64,000 nucleotides of DNA from Pseudarthrobacter sp. NamE5. Its GTDB lineage: Bacteria; Actinomycetota; Actinomycetes; Actinomycetales; Micrococcaceae. Shown one piece after another: positions 50,627 through 60,172 of the stretch (position 1 is the stretch's first letter; every line of letters starts with the position of its first letter). The position numbers were made by a program, and so were the translations under genes. The notes beneath the pieces are model-generated. The model was not told where the DNA came from. It made no database searches and was given only the letters and a program-made list of their open reading frames with translations. The stretch is from the NCBI RefSeq assembly GCF_005796225.1, contig NZ_CM016730.1, positions 124,001 to 188,000 of the forward strand, given 5' to 3'.

Positions 50627-51201
50627 AACGCATCGAAGCCCTCCGGGCGGTAGTAGACGCAACCTCGGACCTCCCCGTCATCGCCACGTGCGCTGCGACC
50701 AGCCGCGAACTTGCCTCCATTGAAGACCGTGACAATCACCTTTATCTTCTTGACGCGATGGGGCTTGCGGTCTCAGTCGGCACGGGCTTGGCCCAGGCGA
50801 TCGAGGGAAGCGCTGTTTTGCGGGCAGTTGTTATTGAAGGTGACGGGTCATTGCTGATGAATCCGGGAGCTGCACTGACTGCCGGTTATCTGAGGCCGGA
50901 AAACCTGGTTATCGTGCTGCTGGACAACGGCGTGTACGCCTCCACCGCGTCGATCCCAACCCACGCGCAGCAGCTGGACCTTGGTCGCATTGCCGAGGCC
51001 GTGGACCTGAAAGTCCTCCAGGTGCAGAACACCGAGGAATTGGCCCTGGCTCTGAGGCAGACCCTGTCCGAAAACGGGCCGTGGTTCATCCACGCACGAA
51101 CCGAACCCGGCAACGAGCCCGGGATCGAGCTGCTGTTAATCGATCCAGTGGTGCACGGTGACCGTTTTCGCCGATGGCTCAGCCAGCGCCTGCATGCCTG
51201 A
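50623..51201 (+). CDS. TPP-dependent 2-oxoacid decarboxylase, beta (PP-domain) subunit
   Basis: 192 residues. LLDAMGLAVSVGTGLAQAI and VVIEGDGSLLMNPGAALTAGYLRPENLVIVLLDNGVYAS give the GDG...(N)N pyrophosphate-Mg motif of TPP enzymes (GDG to NGV about 28 residues). With the alpha chain it forms the active heterodimer or tetramer. Sulfopyruvate decarboxylase yields sulfoacetaldehyde; the aldehyde dehydrogenase gene 69 bases on would oxidise the aldehyde made here. Confidence 0.88.
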   Translation: MKRIEALRAVVDATSDLPVIATCAATSRELASIEDRDNHLYLLDAMGLAVSVGTGLAQAIEGSAVLRAVVIEGDGSLLMNPGAALTAGYLRPENLVIVLLDNGVYASTASIPTHAQQLDLGRIAEAVDLKVLQVQNTEELALALRQTLSENGPWFIHARTEPGNEPGIELLLIDPVVHGDRFRRWLSQRLHA

Positions 51202-51270
51202 AGCGCTGCGGGCCCGAAAGCCAACTGACCCGTAAAACTATTTGCATCATAATTGCGACGGGAGCATTGA

Positions 51271-52731
51271 ATGAGTAGTGGACCTACTCTGGACCTCAGC
51301 CGAAGTAAGCTCTTCATCGGCGGGGAATGGAGACATGGGCGAACCGGCCAGACCCTCCCGGTCATCAACCCGGCAACGGGAGAAGCCTTTGCCTACGTAG
51401 CCGACGCCACCGTCGAAGATGGCCTGGCCGCATTGGACGCCGCCTGTACCGTCCAGAACAGCTGGGCGGCTACACCTGCCCGAGTCCGGGCTGACATCCT
51501 TGCCCGCACGTACCAAAGCATCATCGACCGCCGGCATGAATTCGCATGCCTGATCGCGGACGAGATGGGCAAACCTTGGGCGGAAGCCCAGACCGAAGTT
51601 GACTATAGTGCCGGGTTCTTCCGCTGGTTCGCCGAATCTGCGGGACGCATCCACGCCGAAGGCCAGCTCGGCCTCGAGCCCGGCTCCAAGTACCATATCG
51701 CCGTATCCAAGCGCCCGGTCGGCCCGTCCCTTCTGATCACCCCCTGGAACTTCCCTCTCGCCATGGGCGCCCGCAAGATTGCCCCGGCCCTTGCCGCTGG
51801 CTGTACCACAGTGCTCAAACCCGCCGCCCAGACCCCTCTGACTTCCCTGCTGCTCGCCCAGGTCCTACAAGAAGCAGGGGTCCCGGCCGGCGTCATAAAC
51901 GTCGTTGTTACAGGTAACTCCAGGGACCTGATCGCTGCCATCATGAAGGACCAACGTACTCGGAAGATTTCCTTCACCGGATCCACCAAGGTCGGAAAGA
52001 GGCTCCTGGCCCAAGCCGCACAGAACGTCATGAACACCTCCATGGAGCTCGGCGGCAACGCACCGCTGATTGTGTTCGACGACGCCGACATCGAAGTCGC
52101 TCTCGAAGGCGCCTTCTTGGCAAAACTGCGCAACGGTGGACAGTCCTGCGTAGCCGCGAACAGAATTTATGTCCAAACCGGCATTGAAGCCGAGTTCACC
52201 GCAAAATTCATCGAACGCCTCGCAGCCCTACGGGTCGGTGACCCTCACGACCCGAACACAGTTTTGGGTCCGCTTATCGACGACAAGCAGCGCAGCACTG
52301 TCCACAGCCTTGTCACCGACGCGGTCACCAAGGGCGCCACCTGCCCCATCGGGGGCCAGATTATCGAAGGGGCCGGCTACTACTACCCGGCGACCGTCCT
52401 GACGGACATCCCTGCCGACGCCATAATCAGGAAGAAGGAGATTTTCGGCCCCGTGGCCGCCATCTACACCTTCAACACTGAACTAGATGTGATCGACCAG
52501 GCCAACGGCACCCCTTATGGCCTAGCCTCCTATGTCTTCACACAAAACCTCGCACGTGCACTGCGCGTTGCTAACGCCATTGACGCGGGCATGACCGGCA
52601 TAAACTGTGGCCTCATCTCCAACCCTGCCGCCCCCTTCGGCGGGACAAAACAGTCAGGCCTCGGACGCGAAGGTGGCACCGAAGGCCTCGGCGCCTATCA
52701 AGAAACCAAATACACCGGCATTCAGCTTTGA
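51271..52731 (+). CDS. NAD(P)-dependent aldehyde dehydrogenase (semialdehyde type)
   Basis: 486 residues, usual family length. TPWNFPLAMGARKIAPALAAGCTTVLKPAAQTPLTSL binds NAD(P), FTGSTKVGKRL is the Rossmann loop, ELGGNAPLIVFDDAD has the catalytic Glu and NGGQSCVAANRIYVQ the Cys (about 291). Closest in style to succinate-semialdehyde dehydrogenases. It follows the split decarboxylase, so it probably oxidises the aldehyde formed from the pathway 2-oxoacid; sulfoacetaldehyde, malonate-type and succinate semialdehyde remain open. Confidence 0.93.
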   Translation: MSSGPTLDLSRSKLFIGGEWRHGRTGQTLPVINPATGEAFAYVADATVEDGLAALDAACTVQNSWAATPARVRADILARTYQSIIDRRHEFACLIADEMGKPWAEAQTEVDYSAGFFRWFAESAGRIHAEGQLGLEPGSKYHIAVSKRPVGPSLLITPWNFPLAMGARKIAPALAAGCTTVLKPAAQTPLTSLLLAQVLQEAGVPAGVINVVVTGNSRDLIAAIMKDQRTRKISFTGSTKVGKRLLAQAAQNVMNTSMELGGNAPLIVFDDADIEVALEGAFLAKLRNGGQSCVAANRIYVQTGIEAEFTAKFIERLAALRVGDPHDPNTVLGPLIDDKQRSTVHSLVTDAVTKGATCPIGGQIIEGAGYYYPATVLTDIPADAIIRKKEIFGPVAAIYTFNTELDVIDQANGTPYGLASYVFTQNLARALRVANAIDAGMTGINCGLISNPAAPFGGTKQSGLGREGGTEGLGAYQETKYTGIQL

Positions 52732-54202
52732 TCGGACAGGTCGGACTAACCGCAGGCAGAACCGGCAGGATCGGTCCTTCCTGTGGCTGCTCCTACAGAA
52801 CTGATACCTGTTCCCCAGCGGCGAGGATCTGCACAGTGTCAACACCGTGTGCGGCTCCCAATTGCGATCCGCTGTCAGGCGTATCGGCCTGCACTGGAAG
52901 CCGCGCCCTCAAGTTGTTGGTGCCGCATCTGTCCGTTTGTGCAATTGCGAGTTGATCTGGTGTTCAAGCACAGCCGGCGGAGAAGCCATTATGACGATTG
53001 TTCGAGGCGAACCAACTAAACGCCGATAATGGATATTCCGTCAGGTATCTACACTGCCGCTCCCGTCAAAGTTTCTCTGAGGTCCCCTTACCGTGAAGTC
53101 TGGGGGACGGGGGGTGGCGGGCAGAGCGGTGCAACTTGCGGCCGCCGGTCCACAGTCGTATCTGGCGTACGGCAAACCTCGCGACGGATCGCGTTTCCGT
53201 CAAAATAGCGCGGTATTTCGTTTTCTTGGCAGTGACTCAATGGTCTCCTCAGATCCCACCCTGACAGTAGAGGGGCAGGAAACCGATAGTGCGATAGGCC
53301 GCGAATCATGGAAATAGTCCGAAAATCGGGGCTAAAAGAAAACAGCTTGGCGAAGGGGCCTGCGATGTTGCCCTTTGTGGCTCGGCAGGCGCCCGAGAAC
53401 AAGAGCAGAGTGCACCGACAGTCGGATCCTCCCTTGTCAGGCAGCCCGGCCGTCAGATTGGGGTGTGCTTTCAACGGACACTCTGCGAAAGATTCATGCG
53501 TTGGCCTGCAATTCGGGCTCTTCTTACCTTGGCGCCCCTGCTGCCAAGCGTCCTGAGCTGACCGCTCCGGTAGGCATCCTGCCCGTCCCTTAACCACAGC
53601 CTGTTCGACTGTGGTTGCAGCCCTCCGCAGTGGCCGCTGAACGCCGCTTTGCCCGAACCAGCTTTCTGTCCGTGGTGTACGGGTTCCTTCCTTTGGGAGG
53701 TGATTAGCCGCTCCTGACAGGACCTGCCGATGGCTTGCAATTCAAAATCGTGTCCGACGATGATCCATCCCGAATCCTTTGGTGAGGCGGGGTAACAATG
53801 CCCCGCCTTGTGGGGAAATATTTTGGGCCTGCCGTTGGTCTTGAGATGGCACGAAGGGTTACGAAACGACTCCCACCTTGCTTCCTCGTCCTAATTCCAC
53901 GGGAAAATCCGCGCAATCGGTACCTACCAGGGGTTGTTTGAGGACGATTCGCGACGCAACGCGACGGTGTACCAGTGGGTAGGTTTCGCTGCATTGCCCT
54001 GGATTTCTCTAGTTTCCGCCGCATGTCGTTGTGCGTCAGGTTTGCTCTGTGCGACGCCGTGTGATCTGACCGTTACTCCCGGTTTCCCTCCATTAACGGC
54101 GCTCTTCTGCGGCGGTTTCTTCTCTGCTCTCATGGTGGACACAACGCAAGGCGGCCACACCCCGTCCCACACATTCCACCCTCGAAGCTAAGAAAGTCCC
54201 TT
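52732..54202. other. Gene-free stretch with mobile-element-like repeat
   Basis: About 1.47 kb with no intact gene. It contains the left copy of a diverged direct repeat (about 53023-53450) and a hairpin AGGCGGGG/CCCCGCCT at 53785-53808. The frame 53088-53597 on the minus strand has no protein-like pattern. Confidence 0.6.
53023..53450 (+). repeat. Diverged direct repeat, left copy
   Basis: Shares ordered blocks with 63638-64000: TGGATATTC.GTCA, CAGTGACTCRATG, TCAGATCCCAYCCTGACA, CCGAGAACAAG and CCTCCCTKGTCAGG. Spacing between the later blocks agrees within about 10 bases; the earlier gap differs by about 65. Probably the same mobile-element end, decayed. It lies left of the sulfonate-type operon. 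Confidence 0.6.
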
Positions 54203-55243
54203 ATGAAAAACGCGCACATATCCCGCAGAACCTTCTCTGTCCTCGGCGTGGCCGCGGCCATGTCCGTCTCCTTGGTAGTGTCCGGCTGCGGGGGCCCGGC
54301 GACTGCTCAGGACAGTACTGGAGCACCTGAGGTTACGGAACTGCGCTACGAAGGCTCAGCCAACAGCGTCAGCCTTCCGGAGTTGGCCGAGGACCTTGGC
54401 TATCTGGGTAATGTGAAGCTGAACTGGGTGGGAAACACCATCAGCGGCCCGGCCAGCATCCAATCGGCCGCGACCGGTGCCACCGATTTCGGGGGTGCGT
54501 TCTCCGGGGCCGTCGTTAAACTCATCGAGGCAGGCGCCCCGGTAACTGCCGTCATCAACTACTACGGGTCGGACGAGAAGACCTTTTACGGCTTCTACGT
54601 CAAGGACGACAGCCCGATCCGCACCCCCCGGGATCTCATCGGCAAGAAGGTGGCCGTGAACACTCTGGGCGCGCACCACGACGCGGTCTTGAACAGCTAC
54701 CTGAAGAAAAACGGTCTCAGCCAGGACGAGATCAAGCAGGTCCAGCTTGTCGTGGTTCCACCCAACGACACCGAGGAAGCCATCCGCCGTGGCCAGGTCG
54801 ACGTCGGGGTCCTGGGCGGGGTGCTGCAGGACAATGCTGTCGCCAAGGGTGGGCTTCGTTCTCTTTTCAGCGACTTCGAGCTGTTCGGAACGTTCGCCGG
54901 CGGCCAGTACGTCCTGCGCAAAGACTTCATCGAAAAGAACCCGGAGACCACGAAGATCTTCACCACCGGCGTCGCCAAGGCCATCGAGTGGGAACGCACC
55001 ACCCCGCGCGATGAGGTGATCGCCCGCTTCACCAGCATCATCGAAAAGCGCCAGCGTAATGAAAGCACCGCGGCGTTGAAGTACTGGAAGAGCGTCGGCG
55101 TGCCAGCTAAGGGGGCCATCACCGACCAGGACTTCAACCGCTGGTCAGAATGGCTGAAAGACACCGGCATCGTCACCGGGGACATCACACCGTCCAAGTA
55201 CTACACCAACGAATACAACGGATTGCTGAAGGCCTCATCATGA
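54203..55243 (+). CDS. ABC transporter substrate-binding lipoprotein (sulfonate/taurine type)
   Basis: 346 residues. Signal MKNAHISRRTFSVLGVAAAMSVSLVVSGC has a twin-arginine-like RRTF and a lipobox VSGC (Cys29). The mature part (LRYEGSANSVSLPELAEDLGYLGNVKLNWVGNTISGPASIQSAATGATDFGGAFSGAVVKLIEAGAPVTAVINYYGSD) follows the SsuA/TauA/NMT1 fold. First gene of a coupled operon; TCATGA overlap with the ATPase. Confidence 0.9.
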   Translation: MKNAHISRRTFSVLGVAAAMSVSLVVSGCGGPATAQDSTGAPEVTELRYEGSANSVSLPELAEDLGYLGNVKLNWVGNTISGPASIQSAATGATDFGGAFSGAVVKLIEAGAPVTAVINYYGSDEKTFYGFYVKDDSPIRTPRDLIGKKVAVNTLGAHHDAVLNSYLKKNGLSQDEIKQVQLVVVPPNDTEEAIRRGQVDVGVLGGVLQDNAVAKGGLRSLFSDFELFGTFAGGQYVLRKDFIEKNPETTKIFTTGVAKAIEWERTTPRDEVIARFTSIIEKRQRNESTAALKYWKSVGVPAKGAITDQDFNRWSEWLKDTGIVTGDITPSKYYTNEYNGLLKASS

Positions 55244-56142
55244 CGCAGAGCTACGTGCCTAAAATCAGCCTGCAGAACGTCGGGAAAACCTTCACCGTCA
55301 GGCCTACCAAGGACGCCCCGCTCGGTTCAACCCTAACGGCTCTGGACGGTATCACCCTTGACGTCGCCGCTGGGGAATTCCTCACTTTGGTTGGTCCCAG
55401 CGGGTCCGGGAAAACAACACTGCTGGACCTCCTGGCCGGGCTGACCCGGCCAGATACCGGAAAGGTGCTGCTGGACGGCAAAGAGGTCACCGGGCCGGGC
55501 AAGGACAGGGCTGTTGTCTTCCAGCAATACGCACTGTTTCCCTGGCGCACGGCCGCGGCGAATGTCTCCTTCGGGTTGGAAGGCACCGGACCGGACGGCA
55601 AACGCCTCAGCCGCAGGGAACGTGCAGAAAGGGCCCGCACCTACCTTGACCTTGTGGGCTTGGCCGGCTTTGAGGACCGTTACCCGCACGAACTCTCCGG
55701 CGGAATGAAGCAGCGCGTGGCAATCGCCAGAAGCCTCGCCTATGAGCCGGACGTCCTGCTAATGGACGAGCCTTTCGCCGCCTTGGACGCCCAAACACGC
55801 GAACAGTTGCAGGAGGAGCTGCTGCGGATCTGGCGGACCACCGGGAAGACCATCATCTTCATCACCCACGGCATCGATGAAGCGGTTTATCTGGGCCAGC
55901 GCGTTGCTGTGCTCAGCTCACGCCCCGGCCGGCTCAAGGAAATCGTCCCAATCAACCTCGGAGACAGGACCCGGGATGGCGACGTCCGATCCGACGCGAG
56001 GTTCGTGGAGCACCGGCACAAAGTCTGGGCGCTCCTTCACGACGAAGTCCTCAAGGCCCAGCAAGCCGGTCACACCAAGATCCTCCCCGACGGCACCGCA
56101 CCCGATGAAACCCCGCAGCCTATCAGCGGAAAGGCAGCCTGA
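55240..56142 (+). CDS. ABC transporter ATPase (SsuB/TauB-like)
   Basis: 300 residues from the ATG overlapping the SBP stop. Walker A GPSGSGKTTLLD (about 50-61), Q-loop VVFQQYALFPWRTAAANV, signature LSGGMKQR, Walker B VLLMDEPFAALD, then the switch His in FITHGIDEA. Q-loop text with PW is typical of sulfonate/taurine/nitrate importers. It has an extended C-terminal tail. One-base overlap with the permease. Confidence 0.95.
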   Translation: MTQSYVPKISLQNVGKTFTVRPTKDAPLGSTLTALDGITLDVAAGEFLTLVGPSGSGKTTLLDLLAGLTRPDTGKVLLDGKEVTGPGKDRAVVFQQYALFPWRTAAANVSFGLEGTGPDGKRLSRRERAERARTYLDLVGLAGFEDRYPHELSGGMKQRVAIARSLAYEPDVLLMDEPFAALDAQTREQLQEELLRIWRTTGKTIIFITHGIDEAVYLGQRVAVLSSRPGRLKEIVPINLGDRTRDGDVRSDARFVEHRHKVWALLHDEVLKAQQAGHTKILPDGTAPDETPQPISGKAA

Positions 56143-57053
56143 TGAGCGCCCCAACCCTGACCACAAACACACACTCCACCACGCAGACCAGCGTCACCTC
56201 GCCCACCGCAGATGACGTCACCCTGCGGAGAAGCCCTGCTCCTGCAGCCGGTCTTTCCAGAATCAAAAGTGGACTAGTCAACGGCGGCCGGGCCCTTTGG
56301 AGGGCGGGTGCGATCCTGCTGTTCCTGCTTCTATGGGAACTCGGACCCCTCTACCTCGCCCCGGCCTCCACCCGGGTCTTCCTGCCGCCACTGCACGAAG
56401 TCCTCGCTGCTCTGGGCTCACTCATAGCCAACGGCCAATTGCAGAACCACCTCGGCGCCAGCCTCACCCGGTCCGCGAGCGGATTTGGCATCGCCGTGGT
56501 CTCCGCCGTCGTCCTGGGCCTCCTCGTGGCCTGGTACGGAGCCCTTGACCGGTTCCTGAACCCCCTGCTCGAAGTTTTCCGGAATACCGCCGCGCTGGCC
56601 CTGCTCCCCGTGTTCACCCTGCTGCTCGGGATCGGCGAAACCTCCAAGATCAGCATCGTGGCCTACGCCGCGTTCTTCCCGGTGCTCCTAAACACCATCG
56701 CCGGAGTTCGGACAGTAGACCCCCTATTGATCCGCGCAGCCCGCTCCCTGGGACTGTCGAACTTCACTCTCTTCCAAAAAGTCATCCTTCCCTCAGCGGT
56801 ACCAACCATCTTCACCGGCATCCGCATGGCCGGCACCTCATCAATCCTTGTCCTCATCGCCGCCGAGATGGTCGGCGCGAAAGCAGGCCTGGGCTACCTG
56901 ATCGTCAATTCGCAGATGAGCTTCCTCATCCCCGACATGTACGCCGGCATCCTGGCCGTCTCACTGTTGGGCCTGGCCGTGAACTACCTGTTGGTCGGCG
57001 TCGAACGCCACTTCTCCCGCTGGCGTACCGCAGTCGGCTCCCGGAACAGCTGA
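56142..57053 (+). CDS. ABC transporter permease (SsuC/TauC-like)
   Basis: 303 residues. Polar N-terminal tail of about 45 residues, then six membrane segments. ARSLGLSNFTLFQKVILPSAVPTIFTGIRMAG is the EAA-like coupling loop of BPD inner-membrane components. AEMVGAKAGLGYLIVNSQ is the usual text of SsuC/TauC permeases. Starts on the last base of the ATPase stop. Confidence 0.94.
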   Translation: MSAPTLTTNTHSTTQTSVTSPTADDVTLRRSPAPAAGLSRIKSGLVNGGRALWRAGAILLFLLLWELGPLYLAPASTRVFLPPLHEVLAALGSLIANGQLQNHLGASLTRSASGFGIAVVSAVVLGLLVAWYGALDRFLNPLLEVFRNTAALALLPVFTLLLGIGETSKISIVAYAAFFPVLLNTIAGVRTVDPLLIRAARSLGLSNFTLFQKVILPSAVPTIFTGIRMAGTSSILVLIAAEMVGAKAGLGYLIVNSQMSFLIPDMYAGILAVSLLGLAVNYLLVGVERHFSRWRTAVGSRNS

Positions 57054-57108
57054 CCTTCCCCGCAAACACCATCCCTGAACCACAAACTGAACTGCAAAGG
57101 AACCCATC

Positions 57109-58059
57109 ATGTCCGTCATCACTGAAACCAGGCTCGAGTTCACCAAACTAGGCTCCCGCATCGGAGCTGAAATCCGCGGGCTGGATCTCAGCGCAGATCT
57201 CAGCGAGGCCACCATCGCCCAGATCCATGAAGCGTTGAACGAGCACAAGGCCCTCGTCTTCCGGGAAGCAAACGTGCTCGACGACGACGCCCAGGTCCGC
57301 TTCGCCAGCCGCTTCGGCCCGCTCACCAACGCCCACCCCACGGTTGCGTCGGTGGACGGAAAGCCGGCGGTTCTCCCGGTGGACAGCGAAAACGGCAGCG
57401 CCAACAACTGGCACACCGACGTGACCTTCGTGGTCAACCCGCCCCAGGCCTCCACACTGCGCAGCATCACCCTGCCAACGTATGGCGGGGAAACACTCAT
57501 CGCGTCCTCTGCCGGCGCGTACCAGGACCTACCGGACGAGCTGCGCAATTTCACGGACACCCTGTGGGCAATTCACACCAATGACTACGACTACTCGGTT
57601 CCCAAGAACCTCGAACATGCCAACGCCGAGGAACGCCGCAAAGAGTTCACCCGCGTCCACTTCGAAACCGCCCATCCCGTGGTCCGCGTCCACCCGCTGA
57701 CGGGGGAGCGGGGCCTGTTCATTGGAGGGTTCGCCCAGCGGCTGCGGATCGTGGGACTGTCCAACACCGAATCCAAAGACATCCTCCGGCTCCTGCAGGC
57801 CTACATCACCCGCCCGGAGAACGTGGTCCGGGTGAACTGGGAACCGAACCAGCTGGTCCTGTTCGACAACCGGATCACCCAGCACTACGCCCCGGACAAC
57901 TACGACGGACAGCCCCGCAAACTGAACCGGGTTACCGTCGCCGGTGACATCCCGGTCGGGGTCGATGGCCGCCACAGCACCGCCATCAAGGGCGACTCGT
58001 CCACCTATTCCGAAACCGTTGTCCTGGAAGAGTCTGTTTTTGCCGGGGCGCAGCGATGA
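57109..58059 (+). CDS. TauD-family Fe(II)/2-oxoglutarate dioxygenase
   Basis: 316 residues. WHTDVTFVVNPPQASTLRSITLPTYGGETLIASSAGAYQDL carries the iron ligands His and Asp (about 102 and 104), and LFDNRITQHYAPDNYDGQPRKLNRVTVAGD the third His (about 258) and the 2-oxoglutarate Arg. Alkylsulfatases and taurine or alkylsulfonate dioxygenases of this type release sulfate or sulfite from organosulfur compounds. Its overlap with the monooxygenase gene (ATGA) places both in one sulfur-scavenging operon. Confidence 0.93.
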   Translation: MSVITETRLEFTKLGSRIGAEIRGLDLSADLSEATIAQIHEALNEHKALVFREANVLDDDAQVRFASRFGPLTNAHPTVASVDGKPAVLPVDSENGSANNWHTDVTFVVNPPQASTLRSITLPTYGGETLIASSAGAYQDLPDELRNFTDTLWAIHTNDYDYSVPKNLEHANAEERRKEFTRVHFETAHPVVRVHPLTGERGLFIGGFAQRLRIVGLSNTESKDILRLLQAYITRPENVVRVNWEPNQLVLFDNRITQHYAPDNYDGQPRKLNRVTVAGDIPVGVDGRHSTAIKGDSSTYSETVVLEESVFAGAQR

Positions 58060-59399
58060 CCGCCAGGCAGAGGCAGCTTCACCTCAACGCCTTCCTCATG
58101 AGCACCGGCCACCATGAGGCGTCATGGCGGCTACCGGAAAGCGACAGCCATGCAGGGACGGACGTAACCCATTTCCAGCGCCTGGCGCAGACAGCCGAAC
58201 GCGGGAGACTGGATTCTATTTTCTTCGCCGACTCCCCGGTGTTGCACGGCGACGTCACCCAACGACCCTACGGAAGCCTGGAACCCACAGTCCTGCTCGC
58301 GGCGATAGCGGCCGTCACGGAACGGATCGGACTCATAGCCACCGCCTCCACCACGTACAACGAGCCGTACAACCTCGCCCGCCGCTTCGCCTCGGTAGAT
58401 CAGATCAGCGGCGGCAGGGCGGGATGGAACGTCGTCACCACGGCCGGGGACGCTGCGGCGAAGAACTTTTCCCTGACCGGTCAACCTGCGCACGCGCAAC
58501 GATACGAACGGGCCGCAGAGTTCCTCGACGTCGCCAAGAAGCTGTGGAACAGCTGGGATGATGACGCCGTCGTGGCCGACAAGGCAGCCGGCATCTGGGC
58601 GGATAACACCCGGGTGCACCCGGCTAACCATGAGGGCCGGCACTTTCAGGTTGAGGGCGCCCTGGACGTTCCAAGGTCCCCGCAAGGGCACCCCGTGATT
58701 GTGCAGGCAGGCTCCTCCGAGAATGGCAAAGACTTCGCCGCCCGCTACGCCGAAGCGGTCTTCACCGCGCACCAGACTCTGGCCGATGCCCAGGCGTTCT
58801 ACTCCGACCTGAAACACCGCACCGCAGCAACAGGCAGGGACCCGGAATCGATCAAGATCCTGCCCGGCATCGTACCGGTCATCGCCTCAACCGAGCAGGA
58901 AGCGCAACGGCTCGAACAAGAACTCGATGACCTCATCCTTCCCGAATACGCCCGCAACCAGCTCGCCGGGGTACTGCGTGTTCCGGCGGAGTCCCTGAAG
59001 CTGGACGAACAGTTGCCGGCCGAACTGCCCTCCGAAGACCAGATCGAAGGCGCCAAAAGCAGGTACACCCTGATCGTGAACCTGGCCCGCCGGGAACACC
59101 TCACCGTACGACAACTCATTGGACGGCTCGGCGGCGGCCGGGGGCACCGGACATTCGCCGGCACCCCCGAACAGGTGGCGGACGCGATCCAGGAATGGTT
59201 CGAAGCGGGCGCCGCGGACGGGTTCAACATCATGCCACCCGTGCTGCCATCCGGACTGGACATCTTCGTGGACCAGGTCGTACCCATCCTCCAGAACCGG
59301 GAACTCTTCCGGCGGGAGTACTCCGGACGGACCCTCCGGGAACACTTTGGATTAGACAAACCCGCGGATCTATCCGCCCGGGTACCGCTACCGGTCTAG
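58056..59399 (+). CDS. FMN-dependent monooxygenase, NtaA/SnaA/DszA type
   Basis: 447 residues, bacterial-luciferase-like fold. LHLNAFLMSTGHHEASWRLP, FFADSP, EPTVLLAAIAAVTERIGLIATASTTYNEPYNLARRFASVDQISGGRAGWNVVTTAGDAAAKNF, PVIVQAGSSENGKDFAARYAEAVFTAHQ and FAGTPEQVADAIQEWFEAGAADGFNIMPP are the family blocks. These enzymes use FMNH2 from a separate reductase; a reductase gene lies at 61174. With the TauD-like protein it gives two oxidative routes to cleave C-S or C-N bonds. Confidence 0.94.
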   Translation: MTARQRQLHLNAFLMSTGHHEASWRLPESDSHAGTDVTHFQRLAQTAERGRLDSIFFADSPVLHGDVTQRPYGSLEPTVLLAAIAAVTERIGLIATASTTYNEPYNLARRFASVDQISGGRAGWNVVTTAGDAAAKNFSLTGQPAHAQRYERAAEFLDVAKKLWNSWDDDAVVADKAAGIWADNTRVHPANHEGRHFQVEGALDVPRSPQGHPVIVQAGSSENGKDFAARYAEAVFTAHQTLADAQAFYSDLKHRTAATGRDPESIKILPGIVPVIASTEQEAQRLEQELDDLILPEYARNQLAGVLRVPAESLKLDEQLPAELPSEDQIEGAKSRYTLIVNLARREHLTVRQLIGRLGGGRGHRTFAGTPEQVADAIQEWFEAGAADGFNIMPPVLPSGLDIFVDQVVPILQNRELFRREYSGRTLREHFGLDKPADLSARVPLPV

Positions 59400-60172
59400 G
59401 TTCAAGAAAAAGAACACGCCCCAGCTTCGGGAGGCAAGCCGAAATGCGAGTCGCCCACCTCATCGTGGAACAGGTTCTAACAAACCGGGAAAGCTCAAAC
59501 GGAAGAGGAAGAGACTCGCACCAACAGCACCTCCAAAAGCTCGAAAACTGGAGTTCACTTTGGAGGTGCAGCTCAGTAACGCAAGGGACACCGCGGAATA
59601 TGTCTTCCTGAACCCTACTCTGGGGCTTTTCTAACCAAAACGCTCGAGGCTGGGGTGTGCGGTAACCGAACAACTGGGTGTAGGGGCATGTCCTGTTGGT
59701 TGGGGTGCTGTACGCGTTGCGCCGTGGTCAGGTCTGGCTGTAGGGCCATGCGATTTAGGTTTCGTGAGTGTGCTGAAGCTTTCGACCAGATTTTTCGGGC
59801 GCTCGTCCTGGACTTTGACATAGTCCAAGATGGATCCGCGGACCCGGTAGGCCAGGCGCCTGACCATGTCGTATTCGGGCCGGATGACGTTTGCGACGCC
59901 GAGTTGGTGAGGATTTCGGCGTGCGGTTCGCTGATGGCCTTGGCCCAGATCTGCGGATATTCGAAGGTGAGGAGCCGAGACGTGGTGAGGATGCTTGCCT
60001 CAAGATGGGCACCGATGCCTCCTTCATGGTGGTGCAGCATGAAGCACCCCCGCTGATGGTGTCCTGAATTGTGCACGCTGATATCACCGGGCCGGGGATT
60101 GCCTGGAGTCTGTGGCGCGGTCCTGGGGCCAGGAAATCCCGTTCCAAGGCGATGGGTTTTAAGCCACCGTTT
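59400..60172. other. Gap with only decayed sequence
   Basis: Apart from the potassium-channel regulator remnant at 59790-60045 I see no intact gene between the monooxygenase and the SRPBCC gene. Confidence 0.55.
59790..60045 (-). pseudogene. TrkA/KtrA-like potassium-uptake protein remnant
   Basis: Two minus-strand frames: EASILTTSRLLTFEYPQIWAKAISEPHAEILTN and, after a one-base shift near 59915, LGVANVIRPEYDMVRRLAYRVRGSILDYVKVQDERPKN. Together they follow the RCK domain of TrkA/KtrA (VWAKA...HA.IL..LGV..VIRPE.DM..R.A....G.I.DY). The N-terminal half and TrkA-C domain are gone. Confidence 0.6.

Noticed and set aside
53088..53597. Minus-strand 169-codon frame
   Set aside because: Overlaps the non-coding repeat; text has no repeating hydrophobic pattern and no match in the sister repeat copy.
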